DNA from: Pseudenterobacter timonensis
GTDB lineage: Bacteria; Pseudomonadota; Gammaproteobacteria; Enterobacterales; Enterobacteriaceae
Direction of reading: 5' to 3'
Assembly (NCBI RefSeq): GCF_900021175.1
Contig: NZ_FCOP01000010.1
Span: 320,940-384,939 of the forward strand
DNA: 64,000 bases
The notes under the pieces were generated by a model. That model saw only the letters and a program-made list of their open reading frames with translations. It was not told the DNA's origin and did not search any database. The translations under genes were made by a program, and so were the position numbers. The first letter of the stretch is position 1, and every line of letters begins with the position of its first letter. Positions 40,271 through 50,645 of this stretch are shown here, in pieces.

Positions 40271-41257
40271 TTAGCCGAAGCGAACGTCGCGTCCGTGAGG
40301 CTCATCGAGATCCTGCCATGGCCCGATCGAAATAATACCCGTCGGGTTGATGGTCTTATGGCTGCGGAAGTAGTGGTGGCGAATATGGTCAAAGTTGACC
40401 GTTTCGGCAATACCCTCCATCTGGTAAATATCGCGCATGAAGCCATGCAGGTTCAGGTAGTCGCTGATGCGATGCTTGTCGCACTTAAAGTGGGTGACAT
40501 AGACCGGATCGAAACGGATCAGCGTTGTCCACAGGCGGATGTCCGCCTCGGTCAGGGTGTCGCCCGTCAGGTAGCGGTGCTGGCCGAGGATCTGCTCCAG
40601 GCGATCCAGGGATTCAAAAACCTTCGTTACCGCCTCGTCATAGGCCTGCTGGCTGGTTGCGAAACCGGCCTTGTAGACGCCATTATTGACGTTGTCGTAG
40701 ATCCAGCCGTTCAGCTCGTCGATCTTTTCGCGCAGCGCTGGCGGATAAAAATCTCCGGCGCGGGCGCCGTGGGCGTCGAAGGCGGTATTAAACATGCGGA
40801 TAATCTCCGCCGACTCGTTGCTGACGATGGTCTGGTTTTTTTTGTCCCACAGTACCGGAACCGTAACGCGGCCGGTGTAGTGCGGATCGGCACGCAGATA
40901 AAGCTGGTAAAGAAAATCGTGATGATAAAGCTCATCGCCGGTAGCGGCCGGAAAATCGCTGTCAAAACTCCAGCCGTTTTCCATCATCAGCGGGTTAACC
41001 ACGGAGACGGGGATCAGCGACTCCAGCCCCTTCAGTTTACGGACAATCAGCGTCCGGTGCGCCCAGGGGCAGGCGAGGGAGACATAGAGGTGGTAGCGAT
41101 CTTTTTCAGCGGCAAACCCGCCTTCGCCACTCGGTCCCGGCGCGCCGTCGGCGGTGAGCCAGTTACGAAAGGCGGATGCGGAGCGTTTGAAACGCCCTCC
41201 GGTGGATTTAGTGTCATACCAGACGTCCTGCCAGACGCCATCAACAAGCTGTCCCAT
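40271..41257 (-). CDS. yqjG: Glutathionyl-hydroquinone reductase YqjG
   Basis: This 328-residue Xi-class glutathione transferase reduces glutathionyl-hydroquinones to hydroquinones. The catalytic cysteine is Cys63 in LYVSLACPWAHRTLIVRK; the helical domain holds GEAD-type LTEADIRLWTTLIRFDPVYVTHF. The start MGQLVDGVWQDVWYDT at 41257 has GGAGG 6-10 bases upstream and the family length; an ATG 21 bases further upstream is rejected. It forms a pair with yqjF. Confidence 0.95.
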   Translation of the reverse strand: MGQLVDGVWQDVWYDTKSTGGRFKRSASAFRNWLTADGAPGPSGEGGFAAEKDRYHLYVSLACPWAHRTLIVRKLKGLESLIPVSVVNPLMMENGWSFDSDFPAATGDELYHHDFLYQLYLRADPHYTGRVTVPVLWDKKNQTIVSNESAEIIRMFNTAFDAHGARAGDFYPPALREKIDELNGWIYDNVNNGVYKAGFATSQQAYDEAVTKVFESLDRLEQILGQHRYLTGDTLTEADIRLWTTLIRFDPVYVTHFKCDKHRISDYLNLHGFMRDIYQMEGIAETVNFDHIRHHYFRSHKTINPTGIISIGPWQDLDEPHGRDVRFG

Positions 41258-41280
41258 GATTACTCCTCCAGATGGCAAAA

Positions 41281-41298
41281 GCGAGGATCGCTCCTCGC
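41281..41298. other. Hairpin between yqjF and yqjG
   Basis: GCGAGGA, loop TCGC, TCCTCGC in the 70-bp gap between yqjF and yqjG, without a T-run. It may stabilise the yqjF mRNA or weaken readthrough into yqjG. Confidence 0.5.
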
Positions 41299-41327
41299 TC
41301 GAATTTATTCAGTATAGAACAGCGGGC

Positions 41328-41720
41328 TTACCACTTTTTGTTCAGCACGCGGTCAAGGCTGTAGGCGCCCGGGCCGATGAGCGCCAGCAGCAGGAAGCCG
41401 CCCGCCATAGTCAGGTTTTTCATAAACATCAGCGAGTTCACCCCTTCCGCAAAGTTGCTGTGGAAGATAAAGGCCGTCAGCAGGGTAAAGACGGCGGTAA
41501 AAATCGCGGTGGTACGGGTGAGGAAACCGAACAGAATCGCCAGACCGCCGCCAAATTCAAGCAGGATAGTCAGCGGCAGCATAAAGCCCGGTACGCCCAT
41601 CGCTTCCATATATTGCTGCGTACCCGCGTAATTGCTGATTTTGCCCCAGCCGGCAACGATAAACAGGATTGGCATCAGGATACGTGCCACCAGAACCCCA
41701 ACATCTTCTAATTTTTTCAT
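41328..41720 (-). CDS. yqjF: DoxX-family membrane protein YqjF
   Basis: This 130-residue DoxX-like membrane protein has four hydrophobic segments (VLVARILMPILFIVAGWGKI first; LEFGGGLAILFGFLTRTTAI in the middle). In E. coli its promoter responds, through YhaJ, to dinitrotoluene breakdown products, and a role in detoxifying quinone-like compounds is suspected. Position before the hydroquinone reductase gene yqjG fits that idea. Catalytic residues are not known. Confidence 0.92.
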   Translation of the reverse strand: MKKLEDVGVLVARILMPILFIVAGWGKISNYAGTQQYMEAMGVPGFMLPLTILLEFGGGLAILFGFLTRTTAIFTAVFTLLTAFIFHSNFAEGVNSLMFMKNLTMAGGFLLLALIGPGAYSLDRVLNKKW

Positions 41721-41891
41721 TTTACTCTCCAGGAAAACAATAAGGTTGCTATGCGTTAATTGTTAGCAAAAAGGCTTAGTTACGCGCATTTGCTGTTGAT
41801 GGAGAGGATAATAGACGTGGCGCTGGAGGATTGTTAGCAAGGAAAACTGTCAAAGTTCTTCAAAGATATTGAGGAAGGGAAAACAGGAGAC

Positions 41892-41912
41892 GGCCTGCGC
41901 ATAACGCAGGCC
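41892..41912 (-). terminator. Hairpin after yqjK
   Basis: GGCCTGCG, loop CATAA, CGCAGGCC lies 17 bases downstream of the yqjK stop and probably ends the yqjC-yqjD-yqjE-yqjK transcript. No long T-run follows. Confidence 0.65.
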
Positions 41913-41928
41913 GGTTCGTCGCAGGATA

Positions 41929-42225
41929 TTAACGCAACTGCTGTTGGGTCACCGTCGCTTTGACCAGGCGCCAGGCGCTCCAGATGCCCAGCCCGCGTTT
42001 ACCCCAGCGGATAAGCATATTGGGATGCCGGACGGTCCAGATTGCCATGAGGCTACTGCCAACCAGCGCCCAGGATCGCAAGCTGAGAAAGGTGTTCCAG
42101 CCGCGGTCATAAGAGCGGGTGGCCTCCAGCCAGTCCCGGCGGCTGGCGGCGAGATCGAGCCGCTGCTGCTGGATCTCGCTGAGCAGCCAGGCTTTTCGCT
42201 GCTGAAGTTCCTTTTTACTGCTCAC
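41929..42225 (-). CDS. yqjK: YqjK-like protein
   Basis: This 98-residue basic protein of the YqjK family has a coiled-coil-like N-terminus (KKELQQRKAWLLSEIQQQRLDLAASRRDW) and one hydrophobic stretch (FLSLRSWALVGSSLMAIWTV). Function unknown. Its ATG overlaps the yqjE stop, so it is translationally coupled. The operon yqjDEK is kept as in E. coli. Confidence 0.88.
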   Translation of the reverse strand: MSSKKELQQRKAWLLSEIQQQRLDLAASRRDWLEATRSYDRGWNTFLSLRSWALVGSSLMAIWTVRHPNMLIRWGKRGLGIWSAWRLVKATVTQQQLR

Positions 42226-42620
42226 GATTTATCATCCTCCAGCAGTGCCCGATCGTTAGCCAGCTCTTTGCGCGTATGGCGTAAAAGCGTGGACTGACGC
42301 GCTTTGCGCATCGTCCAGAGGCCGCCAATCAGCGCGGCAACCAGCAATACGACGGTCGTGGCAATGATCGCGTTCAGACGGTACTGAGGATCGATAGCCC
42401 AGATAATCAGGACCATCAGGCTCATCAGGCCAAACGCGGCGAACAACATAGTGAGGCCCAGCATCAGCAGCATCTGGAAAAGATTGGCTTTCTCCTCTTC
42501 CAGCTCTACAACTGCCAGGCGTACTCGCGTTTCGGCAATCCCGACCAGCGTAGTAACAATCCGCTGACCGATGCCGAGGACGTTTTTAGCAGGCCCTTGT
42601 GCGTGACGAGGATCTTCCAT
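42222..42620 (-). CDS. yqjE: Membrane protein YqjE
   Basis: This 132-residue phage-holin-like superfamily (YqjE) protein has two hydrophobic segments (LLMLGLTMLFAAFGLMSLMVLIIWA and LNAIIATTVVLLVAALIGGLW). The start MEDPRHAQGPAKNVLGIGQRI was chosen by similarity to E. coli (MADTHHAQGPGK...); the longer frame would run through yqjD. It begins 2 bases after the yqjD stop. Function unknown; stress-induced in E. coli. Confidence 0.92.
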   Translation of the reverse strand: MEDPRHAQGPAKNVLGIGQRIVTTLVGIAETRVRLAVVELEEEKANLFQMLLMLGLTMLFAAFGLMSLMVLIIWAIDPQYRLNAIIATTVVLLVAALIGGLWTMRKARQSTLLRHTRKELANDRALLEDDKS

Positions 42621-42622
42621 AA

Positions 42623-42928
42623 TCAACGACGCGTCAGAAGAACGCCCAGCATCAGGCCAACGGCCGCGCCAATACCGACGCCTGCCCACGGGTTGTCGCG
42701 CACATACTCGTCGGCGCGAGCAGCCGCTTCACGCGTCTGTTTCGCCAGCGCTTCGCCCGATTCACCCAGACGGTAACGGCTCTCTTTCAGCGCGCTTTCC
42801 GCTTTGCTGCGCAGCTTGCTCAGCTCTTCCTTGGACTTATCGGTGGAGGAGTTCAGCACCTCTTCCAGGGTGTCTGCCAGCGACTTCAGCTCGGTGCGCA
42901 GGTACTCAGATTGGTTATCTTTTGACAT
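42623..42928 (-). CDS. yqjD: Membrane-anchored ribosome-binding protein YqjD
   Basis: This 101-residue protein of the ElaB/YqjD/YgaM family has a long amphipathic helical N-part and one C-terminal membrane anchor (PWAGVGIGAAVGLMLGVLLTRR). In E. coli YqjD tethers ribosomes to the membrane in stationary phase and is RpoS dependent. Start MSKDNQSEYLRTELKSL follows AGGAGAG. It heads the yqjDEK genes. Confidence 0.94.
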   Translation of the reverse strand: MSKDNQSEYLRTELKSLADTLEEVLNSSTDKSKEELSKLRSKAESALKESRYRLGESGEALAKQTREAAARADEYVRDNPWAGVGIGAAVGLMLGVLLTRR

Positions 42929-42957
42929 GATTCTCTCCTGTTGAGACTTCCGTTAAC

Positions 42958-43326
42958 TCAATAATCGCGGGACTCCAGCGCTTTTAACTCTTCCTGCGCC
43001 TCTTGCAGCTTTCTTTCACGTTTAGAAATCTTATCCGCATCACCGTCCTGCTTCGCTTCCTGCAAATCGTCACGGCGCTCAGCGATCTCCGCTTCCTGCT
43101 TTTCGATCTTCTTCTGATGCTCGGCGCGGAGCCTGTCGTCCGTGCAGTTAGCCCTCACTTCGCTTAGCGCTTTTTTCAGCCCCTCGATACGGGACTGGTT
43201 GTTATGCTTTTCGGCATAGCTGATTTCGCGCTGGATATCCTGTTCCTTCTCCTGACAAAGCGAGTTAGCGAATGAGGCCGAGCTGACGCAAAGCAGGGCC
43301 AGAGCCAGTGTGATGCGGTAATTCAT
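42958..43326 (-). CDS. yqjC: DUF1090 periplasmic protein YqjC
   Basis: This 122-residue secreted protein has a signal peptide MNYRITLALALLCVSSASFANS and a mature part that is a charged helical coil (KKIEKQEAEIAERRDDLQEAKQDG). The internal ATG at 43326 gives the signal peptide; the upstream frame is rejected. Two cysteines (LCQEKEQD, VRANCTDDRL) are conserved. Function unknown. It lies 29 bases upstream of yqjD. Confidence 0.92.
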   Translation of the reverse strand: MNYRITLALALLCVSSASFANSLCQEKEQDIQREISYAEKHNNQSRIEGLKKALSEVRANCTDDRLRAEHQKKIEKQEAEIAERRDDLQEAKQDGDADKISKRERKLQEAQEELKALESRDY

Positions 43327-43477
43327 AAAGAAACCTTCCATTGTGTAACGGCAGAGATAACTCTTGCCGTGTTTCCAGAGTCTTACGGAGTCGGTCTGAC
43401 GGGGCTCCGCATACCTAAGCATAGTAAGTAAACGGAAGAATCACCAAAGTCGGTGAAAAGATTCAGAATCCTGGAAA

Positions 43478-43861
43478 TTAACCCAGTCGATGCGATGAGT
43501 CGCGCAGGCGGTTGAGCCATATTCCGGCCTGACTTTCATCGTCCTGCTGGGCGATGATATAGCCGCGCGGCAGGGAGCGGTCGAGCACCTCTTTAGCCGC
43601 GGCGCTTTGGCTACGCGAATCAAATTTGATCAGCAGGACATCATCCTGCGGCGTAATGCTTTTAAAGTGAATGCCATGCGCATCCAGATGATGGAGGATG
43701 GAGAAGCCATCCGGAACGCTGGCGCCCTGGTTAAGCGAACGGATCGCCAGGGTGGACTCCTTCTGCTGTACCGCTTGCCAGACCATAATCAGCAGACAGA
43801 GCGTTAGAAGGGCAACCATCGCACAGGCGGTGCGACGCAGGGCGACAGGCGAAAGGGCCAT
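43478..43861 (-). CDS. mzrA: EnvZ/OmpR modulator MzrA
   Basis: This 127-residue inner-membrane protein interacts with the sensor EnvZ and links Cpx/Rcs stress to the EnvZ-OmpR system in E. coli. It has one N-terminal membrane segment ([19 protein letters not shown]) and a periplasmic domain with [31 protein letters not shown] stretch and [11 protein letters not shown]. The ATG at 43861 shares a base with the yqjA stop (TAATG), giving the family length and tight coupling; an upstream ATG is rejected. Confidence 0.92.
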   Translation of the reverse strand: MALSPVALRRTACAMVALLTLCLLIMVWQAVQQKESTLAIRSLNQGASVPDGFSILHHLDAHGIHFKSITPQDDVLLIKFDSRSQSAAAKEVLDRSLPRGYIIAQQDDESQAGIWLNRLRDSSHRLG

Positions 43862-44523
43862 TAGCTGCGCGCCCCGTGCTTTTTCTTCCACAACACCACC
43901 AGCGAGCCAATCAGGCCAAACACCAGCAGCACCACCGGCAGCAGCATCAGGCAGGACATCAGCTGATCCTCATACTTAAGGAAGACCGGCGTTTTGCCCA
44001 GCATATAGCCCAGGGAGGTGAGGATCAGCACCCACAGCAGCCCGCTCATCCAGTTGAAGAACTGAAAGCGCGTGCTGCTCAGGCCGGAAAGCCCCGCGAT
44101 GGTAGGTAGCAGGGTGCGTACAAATGCGATAAAACGGCCAATCAGCAGGGCGGAGAGGCCATGTTTATGGAAGAGATGATGCGCGCGCTGATGATAGTGC
44201 GCCGGCAGATGTGAAAGCCAGTTCTGCACGATGCGCGTATTGCCGAGCCAACGGCCCTGAATATAGCTCACCCAACAGCCCAGGCTGGCGGCAATCGTCA
44301 GCAACAAGACCGTCTGTGGGAAGGCCATCGCCCCTTTAGCGCACAATACCCCTACCAGCACAAGCAGGCTATCCCCGGGGAGAAACGCGGCGGGGAGCAG
44401 GCCGTTCTCAAGGAACAGAATCATGAACAGGACAAAATAGAGCATGCCAATCATGGAAGGATTGGCCAGCGTTTCGAAATCCTGAGCCCATAAGGCGTTA
44501 AGTAATTGAGTCAAAAGTTCCAT
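43861..44523 (-). CDS. yqjA: DedA-family membrane protein YqjA
   Basis: This 220-residue DedA/VTT-domain membrane protein is needed, together with YghB, for envelope proton-motive-force maintenance, division and drug/alkali resistance; flippase-like roles are proposed for the superfamily. Key acidic residues Glu39 ([11 protein letters not shown]) and Asp51 (LPGDSLL) and the Arg pair in [18 protein letters not shown] are present. It is transcribed with mzrA; in E. coli this unit is CpxR-activated, but a CpxR box was not confidently located here. Confidence 0.94.
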   Translation of the reverse strand: MELLTQLLNALWAQDFETLANPSMIGMLYFVLFMILFLENGLLPAAFLPGDSLLVLVGVLCAKGAMAFPQTVLLLTIAASLGCWVSYIQGRWLGNTRIVQNWLSHLPAHYHQRAHHLFHKHGLSALLIGRFIAFVRTLLPTIAGLSGLSSTRFQFFNWMSGLLWVLILTSLGYMLGKTPVFLKYEDQLMSCLMLLPVVLLVFGLIGSLVVLWKKKHGARS

Positions 44524-44862
44524 TCACTATTCCTGGACATCGGTTAACGTCACGCCAGTTATCCGGGGTAAAAACAGCACGGCGCAGTCGACGATCGCGA
44601 TTGCGCGCGGGCACAAAGCTTGCCAGAACCGTCCATGTAACAGGCTATGTTAGCAAGTACCAACTTACGATGATGCAGTTTGCATCCAATTGTAACAAAC
44701 GCACGCGTATTACGTACAGAAATTGCGAAACGTTGGGAAAGATGATTTTGGCTTATCGAGTGGAAAAGTGGCGAGGGTATTTACAAAGGCTGACACTCTA
44801 GAGATTTGCTTACGCCTTCCGGCGCACAGGCGCAGCGAAGCGCCTGCCAGCGGGGTAAGGCG
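44524..44862. other. Gap between yqjA and exuR
   Basis: This 339-bp gap must hold the yqjA-mzrA promoter (44524-44800, fairly AT rich) and the exuR 3' end. A strong hairpin CAGGCGC, loop AGCGAA, GCGCCTG lies at 44827-44846, within a REP-like stretch just after the exuR stop, and may end exuR transcription. A 66-codon open frame inside has no support. Nothing else is seen. Confidence 0.5.
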
Positions 44863-45639
44863 CTATTTTGTCTGGCCGACTGCCGTATCGAGATGAACCA
44901 CCGGATTTTCAGCAAAAAGATAGCGGTCAGCGTTAAATTCAAAGTCGTCGCTGGTTTCGTTGAAGAGCATCAGTTTGGTGTTCTCCAGATGCTGCCACAT
45001 CGCCAGTTTGGCGCCGTGTGGATCTTTGCGAATCAGCGCTTTAAGGATCTGGTCATGATCGTCGCACCAGTTATCAACGGTACGTAAATCGATATGATCG
45101 TGCAGTTTTTTCCAGTAGGGGTTATGGACGCGCTGAGTCCACATTTTTTCTACAATAGCCGCCAGCGCGGAGTTCTGGGTAGCGAGGGCGACCTGCACGT
45201 GAAATTGTAAGTCCCATTCGGAGTCGCGGAAGCACTTCTCTTTACGCGCTTTTTCCTGGATCTCCATGAGCTTCATAATATCCTGCTTGGTCACCTGGGT
45301 GGCGGCAAACTCGGCAATGTTGCTCTCGATTAACTGGCGCGCCTGCAGCAATTCAAACGGACCGTAGCTGGCGAACTCCAGGTTTTCATCCGGGGCGGCG
45401 GCGTTTTTAGGCTGGCTGGAGATGACGTGAATGCCGGAACCTTTGCGCACCTCAACGTACCCTTCCACCTCAAGCATGATAATGGCTTCACGAACCACCG
45501 TTCTGCTGACGTGCTTTTCATCGGCAATAAAACGCTCTGCGGGCAGTTTGTCACCCACAAGATAAACGCCTTGCTCGATGCGATCTTTCAGCTCAGCGGC
45601 AAGTTGCTGATATAAACGGCGTGATTCAGTGATTTCCAT
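44863..45639 (-). CDS. exuR: Hexuronate regulon repressor ExuR
   Basis: This 258-residue GntR-family (FadR subfamily) repressor of exuT, uxaCA and uxaB is released by tagaturonate/fructuronate. The winged HTH is in [39 protein letters not shown]; the FCD domain metal ligands lie in [14 protein letters not shown] and [13 protein letters not shown]. The start [21 protein letters not shown] at 45639 has a GGAGC site upstream; a longer frame is rejected. It is expressed from its own promoter downstream of exuT. Confidence 0.95.
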   Translation of the reverse strand: MEITESRRLYQQLAAELKDRIEQGVYLVGDKLPAERFIADEKHVSRTVVREAIIMLEVEGYVEVRKGSGIHVISSQPKNAAAPDENLEFASYGPFELLQARQLIESNIAEFAATQVTKQDIMKLMEIQEKARKEKCFRDSEWDLQFHVQVALATQNSALAAIVEKMWTQRVHNPYWKKLHDHIDLRTVDNWCDDHDQILKALIRKDPHGAKLAMWQHLENTKLMLFNETSDDFEFNADRYLFAENPVVHLDTAVGQTK

Positions 45640-45666
45640 ATGCGCTCCAGGCAGGTACGGCGTAGT

Positions 45667-45684
45667 ATTTGTTATACCACTTTT
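45667..45684. promoter_or_regulatory. Candidate ExuR operator before exuR
   Basis: The minus strand reads AAAGTGGTATAACAAAT, close to the ExuR/UxuR palindrome pattern (AAATTGGTATACCAATTT as I recall it). It lies about 30 bases before the exuR start, which would fit autoregulation. Confidence 0.5.
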
Positions 45685-45711
45685 GCTGGCAACTCTCCAC
45701 ATTAAGGGGGC

Positions 45712-45736
45712 AAAAAAGCCGCCCGCAGGCGGCTTT
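45712..45736 (-). terminator. exuT terminator
   Basis: On the minus strand AAAGCCGCC, loop TGCG, GGCGGCTTT ending in TTTTTT. It separates exuT from exuR. Confidence 0.85.
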
Positions 45737-45747
45737 CGTGCTCTTTA

Positions 45748-45818
45748 TTGCCGGGTGGCGCTACGCTTACCGGGCTAGCAAAAACGTAGGCCGGGTAAGG
45801 CGAAGCCGCCACCAGGCA
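45748..45818. repeat. REP pair between exuT and exuR
   Basis: GCCGGGTGGCGCTACGCTTACCGGGC-like and inverted GTAGGCCGGGTAAGGCGAAGCC-like halves are classical enteric REP sequences forming a small BIME. They lie just downstream of exuT. Another REP pair is found at 52.1 kb. Confidence 0.75.
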
Positions 45819-45832
45819 TACCAATTCCAACG

Positions 45833-47131
45833 CTAGCTTTGTATTGCCGGTCCTCCCAGGGAGTCGTTCTCCAGCTCCGCTGCCGGTTTGTTTTTCAGCA
45901 CAGTCCAGATTACCAGCGCCCCCAGCAGGTCAAACACCGCCAGCACAGCGAAGAGCGGGCTGAAGCCGATAGTGTCGGCCAGCGCGCCAACCACCAGCGC
46001 AAACATAGTGCTTGCCATCCATGCTGCCATGCCGGTCAGACCGTTGGCGGTCGCCACTTCGTTACGACCAAATACGTCAGAGGAGAGCGTAATCAGCGCG
46101 CCGGAGAGAGCCTGGTGGGCAAAGCCGCCGATGCAGAGCAGGGCGATAGCGACGTAAGGGCTGGTGAACAGACCGATCATGCCTGGGCCAATCATCAGCA
46201 GCGCACCCATGGTCACCACCAGCTTACGGGAGACGATCAGGTTCACGCCAAACCAGCGCTGGAACAGCGGCGGCAGATATCCCCCCACCACGCAGCCGAG
46301 GTCGGCGAAGAGCATCGGCATCCAGGCGAACATAGCGATCTCTTTCAGGTTAAAGCCATACACTTTAAACATGAACAGCGGGATCCAGGCGTTGAAAGTC
46401 CCCCACGCCGGCTCTGCCAGGAAGCGCGGCAGGGCGATACCCCAGAACTGGCGGGTGCCAAGGATCTGCCAGACGGACATTTTTTTGCCGTTGTTGGTCT
46501 GATGCTGAGCTTCCTGACCGTTGATGATGTAGTCGCGCTCTTCGTCAGAGAGTTTTTTCTGGTCACGCGGATGTTTGTAGAAGATAAGCCAGGCCATCGC
46601 CCATATGAAGCTCAGTACACCGGAGATGATAAAGGCCATCTCCCAGCTGTGCATCACAATCGCCCAGACCACCAGCGGCGGAGCAATCATCGCACCGATA
46701 GAGGAGCCCACGTTAAAATAGCCGACCGCGATAGAACGCTCTTTCGCCGGGAACCACTCGGAGCTGGCCTTCAGGCCCGCCGGGATCATCGCCGCTTCCG
46801 CCGCGCCGACCGCGCCGCGCGCCAGCGCCAGACCGCCCCAGCTACCTGCCAGCGCGGTAGCGCCGCAGAAGACAGCCCAGGTGACGGCAAAGAAGGCATA
46901 ACCGATTTTCGTGCCGAGAATATCAAGAACATAGCCCGCTACCGGCTGCATAACGGTATAGGCAGCGGAGTAGGCCGCAATAATGTAAGAGTATTGCTGG
47001 GTTGAAATGTGGAGTTCTTCCATCAGCGTTGGCGCAGCCGCCGCTACCGTGTTACGCGTCAGGTAGCCCAGCACGGTGCCGAGCGTCACCAGTGCGATCA
47101 TGTACCAACGTAACCCTTTAATTTTACGCAT
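45833..47131 (-). CDS. exuT: Hexuronate transporter ExuT
   Basis: This 432-residue major-facilitator protein (anion:cation symporter family, 12 hydrophobic segments) imports glucuronate and galacturonate. It starts MRKIKGLRWYMIALVTLGTV and carries YLTRNTVAAAAPTLMEEL in segment 1, GYVLDILGTKIGYAFF (loop 2-3) and ALARGAVGAAEAAMIPAGLK. It is divergent from uxaC across a 470-bp control region. Length as in E. coli. Confidence 0.95.
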   Translation of the reverse strand: MRKIKGLRWYMIALVTLGTVLGYLTRNTVAAAAPTLMEELHISTQQYSYIIAAYSAAYTVMQPVAGYVLDILGTKIGYAFFAVTWAVFCGATALAGSWGGLALARGAVGAAEAAMIPAGLKASSEWFPAKERSIAVGYFNVGSSIGAMIAPPLVVWAIVMHSWEMAFIISGVLSFIWAMAWLIFYKHPRDQKKLSDEERDYIINGQEAQHQTNNGKKMSVWQILGTRQFWGIALPRFLAEPAWGTFNAWIPLFMFKVYGFNLKEIAMFAWMPMLFADLGCVVGGYLPPLFQRWFGVNLIVSRKLVVTMGALLMIGPGMIGLFTSPYVAIALLCIGGFAHQALSGALITLSSDVFGRNEVATANGLTGMAAWMASTMFALVVGALADTIGFSPLFAVLAVFDLLGALVIWTVLKNKPAAELENDSLGGPAIQS

Positions 47132-49017
<1,886 letters not shown>

Positions 49018-49034
49018 GGCCGTTTGAGGTTGAT

Positions 49035-50522
49035 ATGCAATACATCAAGATCCATTCGCTCGATAACGTCGCGGTAGCGCTGGCGGATCTGCCTGAAGAC
49101 GCGGAAGTGACCGTTGAAAACCAGTCGGTAACGCTCAAACAGCCGGTTGGACGCGGCCACAAGTTCGCGCTGATCCCCATCGCTAAAGGGGAGAATGTGG
49201 TGAAGTATGGTTTACCTATCGGGCATGCGCTGGCCGATATTGCCCCGGGTGAATATATTCATTCCCATAATACCCGCACCAATCTCAGCGATCTGGACGA
49301 GTACAGCTATCAACCCGATTTTCAGCCTGATGAAGAGCAGCCGGCCGATCGCGAGGTGCAGATCTACCGCCGCGCCAACGGTGAGGTGGGGATCCGCAAT
49401 GAGATCTGGATCCTGCCGACCGTGGGCTGCGTCAACGGTATCGCACGTCAGATCCAGAGCCGTTTTCTGAAAGAGACCCACGATGCCGAAGGTACCGACG
49501 GCGTGCATCTTTTCAGCCACACCTACGGCTGCTCGCAGCTCGGCGACGATCACATTAATACCCGCACCATGCTGCAAAACATGGTGCGTCACCCCAACGC
49601 GGGAGCGGTGCTGGTGATTGGCCTGGGCTGTGAAAACAACCAGGTGGATGCGTTTCGCGAGACGCTGGGGGAGTTTGATCCTTCCCGCGTCCATTTCATG
49701 ATCTGCCAGCACCAGGATGACGAGGTGGAGGCGGGACTGGAGCATCTGCGTCAGCTTTATGAGGTGATGCGTCACGATAAGCGCGAGCCGGGCAAGCTGA
49801 GCGAACTGAAGTTCGGCCTGGAGTGCGGCGGTTCCGACGGCCTCTCCGGCATCACCGCCAACCCGATGCTGGGGCGTTTTTCCGATTACGTCATCGCCAA
49901 TGGCGGCACTACCGTACTGACCGAAGTGCCGGAGATGTTTGGCGCGGAACGTATTCTGATGAGCCACTGCCGGGATGAAGAGACCTTTGAAAAGACGGTG
50001 ACGATGGTCAACGACTTCAAGCAGTACTTTATCGCCCACAACCAGCCGATTTACGAAAACCCATCGCCGGGTAACAAGGCGGGGGGGATCACCACCCTTG
50101 AGGAGAAATCCCTCGGTTGTACCCAGAAGGCGGGCGCAAGTCAGGTGGTGGATGTGCTGCGCTACGGCGAGCGGCTGAAAACGCACGGTCTGAACCTGCT
50201 GAGCGCGCCGGGCAACGACGCGGTCGCCACCAGCGCGCTGGCGGGAGCTGGCTGCCATATGGTGCTCTTCAGTACCGGGCGCGGTACTCCTTACGGCGGC
50301 TTTGTACCGACGGTGAAAATTGCCACCAACAGCGAGCTGGCGGCGAAGAAGAAGCACTGGATCGATTTCGATGCGGGGCAGCTGATTCACGGTAAAGCGA
50401 TGCCGCAGCTGCTGACGGAGTTTGTGGACACAATCGTGGAATTTGCCAACGGCAGGCAGACCTGTAACGAGAAGAACGACTTCCGCGAGCTGGCAATCTT
50501 TAAGAGTGGTGTAACGCTTTAA
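49035..50522 (+). CDS. uxaA: Altronate dehydratase
   Basis: This 495-residue iron-dependent enzyme dehydrates D-altronate to 2-keto-3-deoxygluconate. An N-terminal SAF domain (about 1-95, with VGRGHKFALIPIAKGENVVKYGLPIG) precedes the catalytic domain (NGEVGIRNEIWILPTVGCVNGIA, HTYGCSQLGDDH, LECGGSDGLSGITANPMLG, GTPYGGFVPTVKI). It is paralogous to garD in this window. uxaB, which makes altronate, is not in the window. It ends at a bidirectional terminator shared with sstT. Confidence 0.96.
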   Translation: MQYIKIHSLDNVAVALADLPEDAEVTVENQSVTLKQPVGRGHKFALIPIAKGENVVKYGLPIGHALADIAPGEYIHSHNTRTNLSDLDEYSYQPDFQPDEEQPADREVQIYRRANGEVGIRNEIWILPTVGCVNGIARQIQSRFLKETHDAEGTDGVHLFSHTYGCSQLGDDHINTRTMLQNMVRHPNAGAVLVIGLGCENNQVDAFRETLGEFDPSRVHFMICQHQDDEVEAGLEHLRQLYEVMRHDKREPGKLSELKFGLECGGSDGLSGITANPMLGRFSDYVIANGGTTVLTEVPEMFGAERILMSHCRDEETFEKTVTMVNDFKQYFIAHNQPIYENPSPGNKAGGITTLEEKSLGCTQKAGASQVVDVLRYGERLKTHGLNLLSAPGNDAVATSALAGAGCHMVLFSTGRGTPYGGFVPTVKIATNSELAAKKKHWIDFDAGQLIHGKAMPQLLTEFVDTIVEFANGRQTCNEKNDFRELAIFKSGVTL

Positions 50523-50527
50523 AGATG

Positions 50528-50640
50528 GTGCGGGCTGATGCCCTCACCCCGGCCCTCTCCCACGGGGAGAGGGTGCAAACACTAAAAACGGCAACCAAAG
50601 GTTGCCGTTTTGCTTTTACCCTGTAGCCGCCACCGGGCCT
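50528..50640. repeat. Repeat plus bidirectional terminator (uxaA/sstT)
   Basis: A single-core copy of the GC-rich palindrome family (50539-50574, left arm only) is followed by AAAACGGCAACC, loop AAA, GGTTGCCGTTTT (50584-50611), a strong terminator for both convergent genes. The whole module reappears, with small changes, between rlmG and fadH at 56.35-56.46 kb. Confidence 0.88.
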
Positions 50641-50645
50641 TTCTT

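Noticed and set aside
44601..44801. 66-codon open frame between yqjA and exuR
   Set aside because: No ribosome site and no recognisable sequence; it lies where the yqjA promoter must be.
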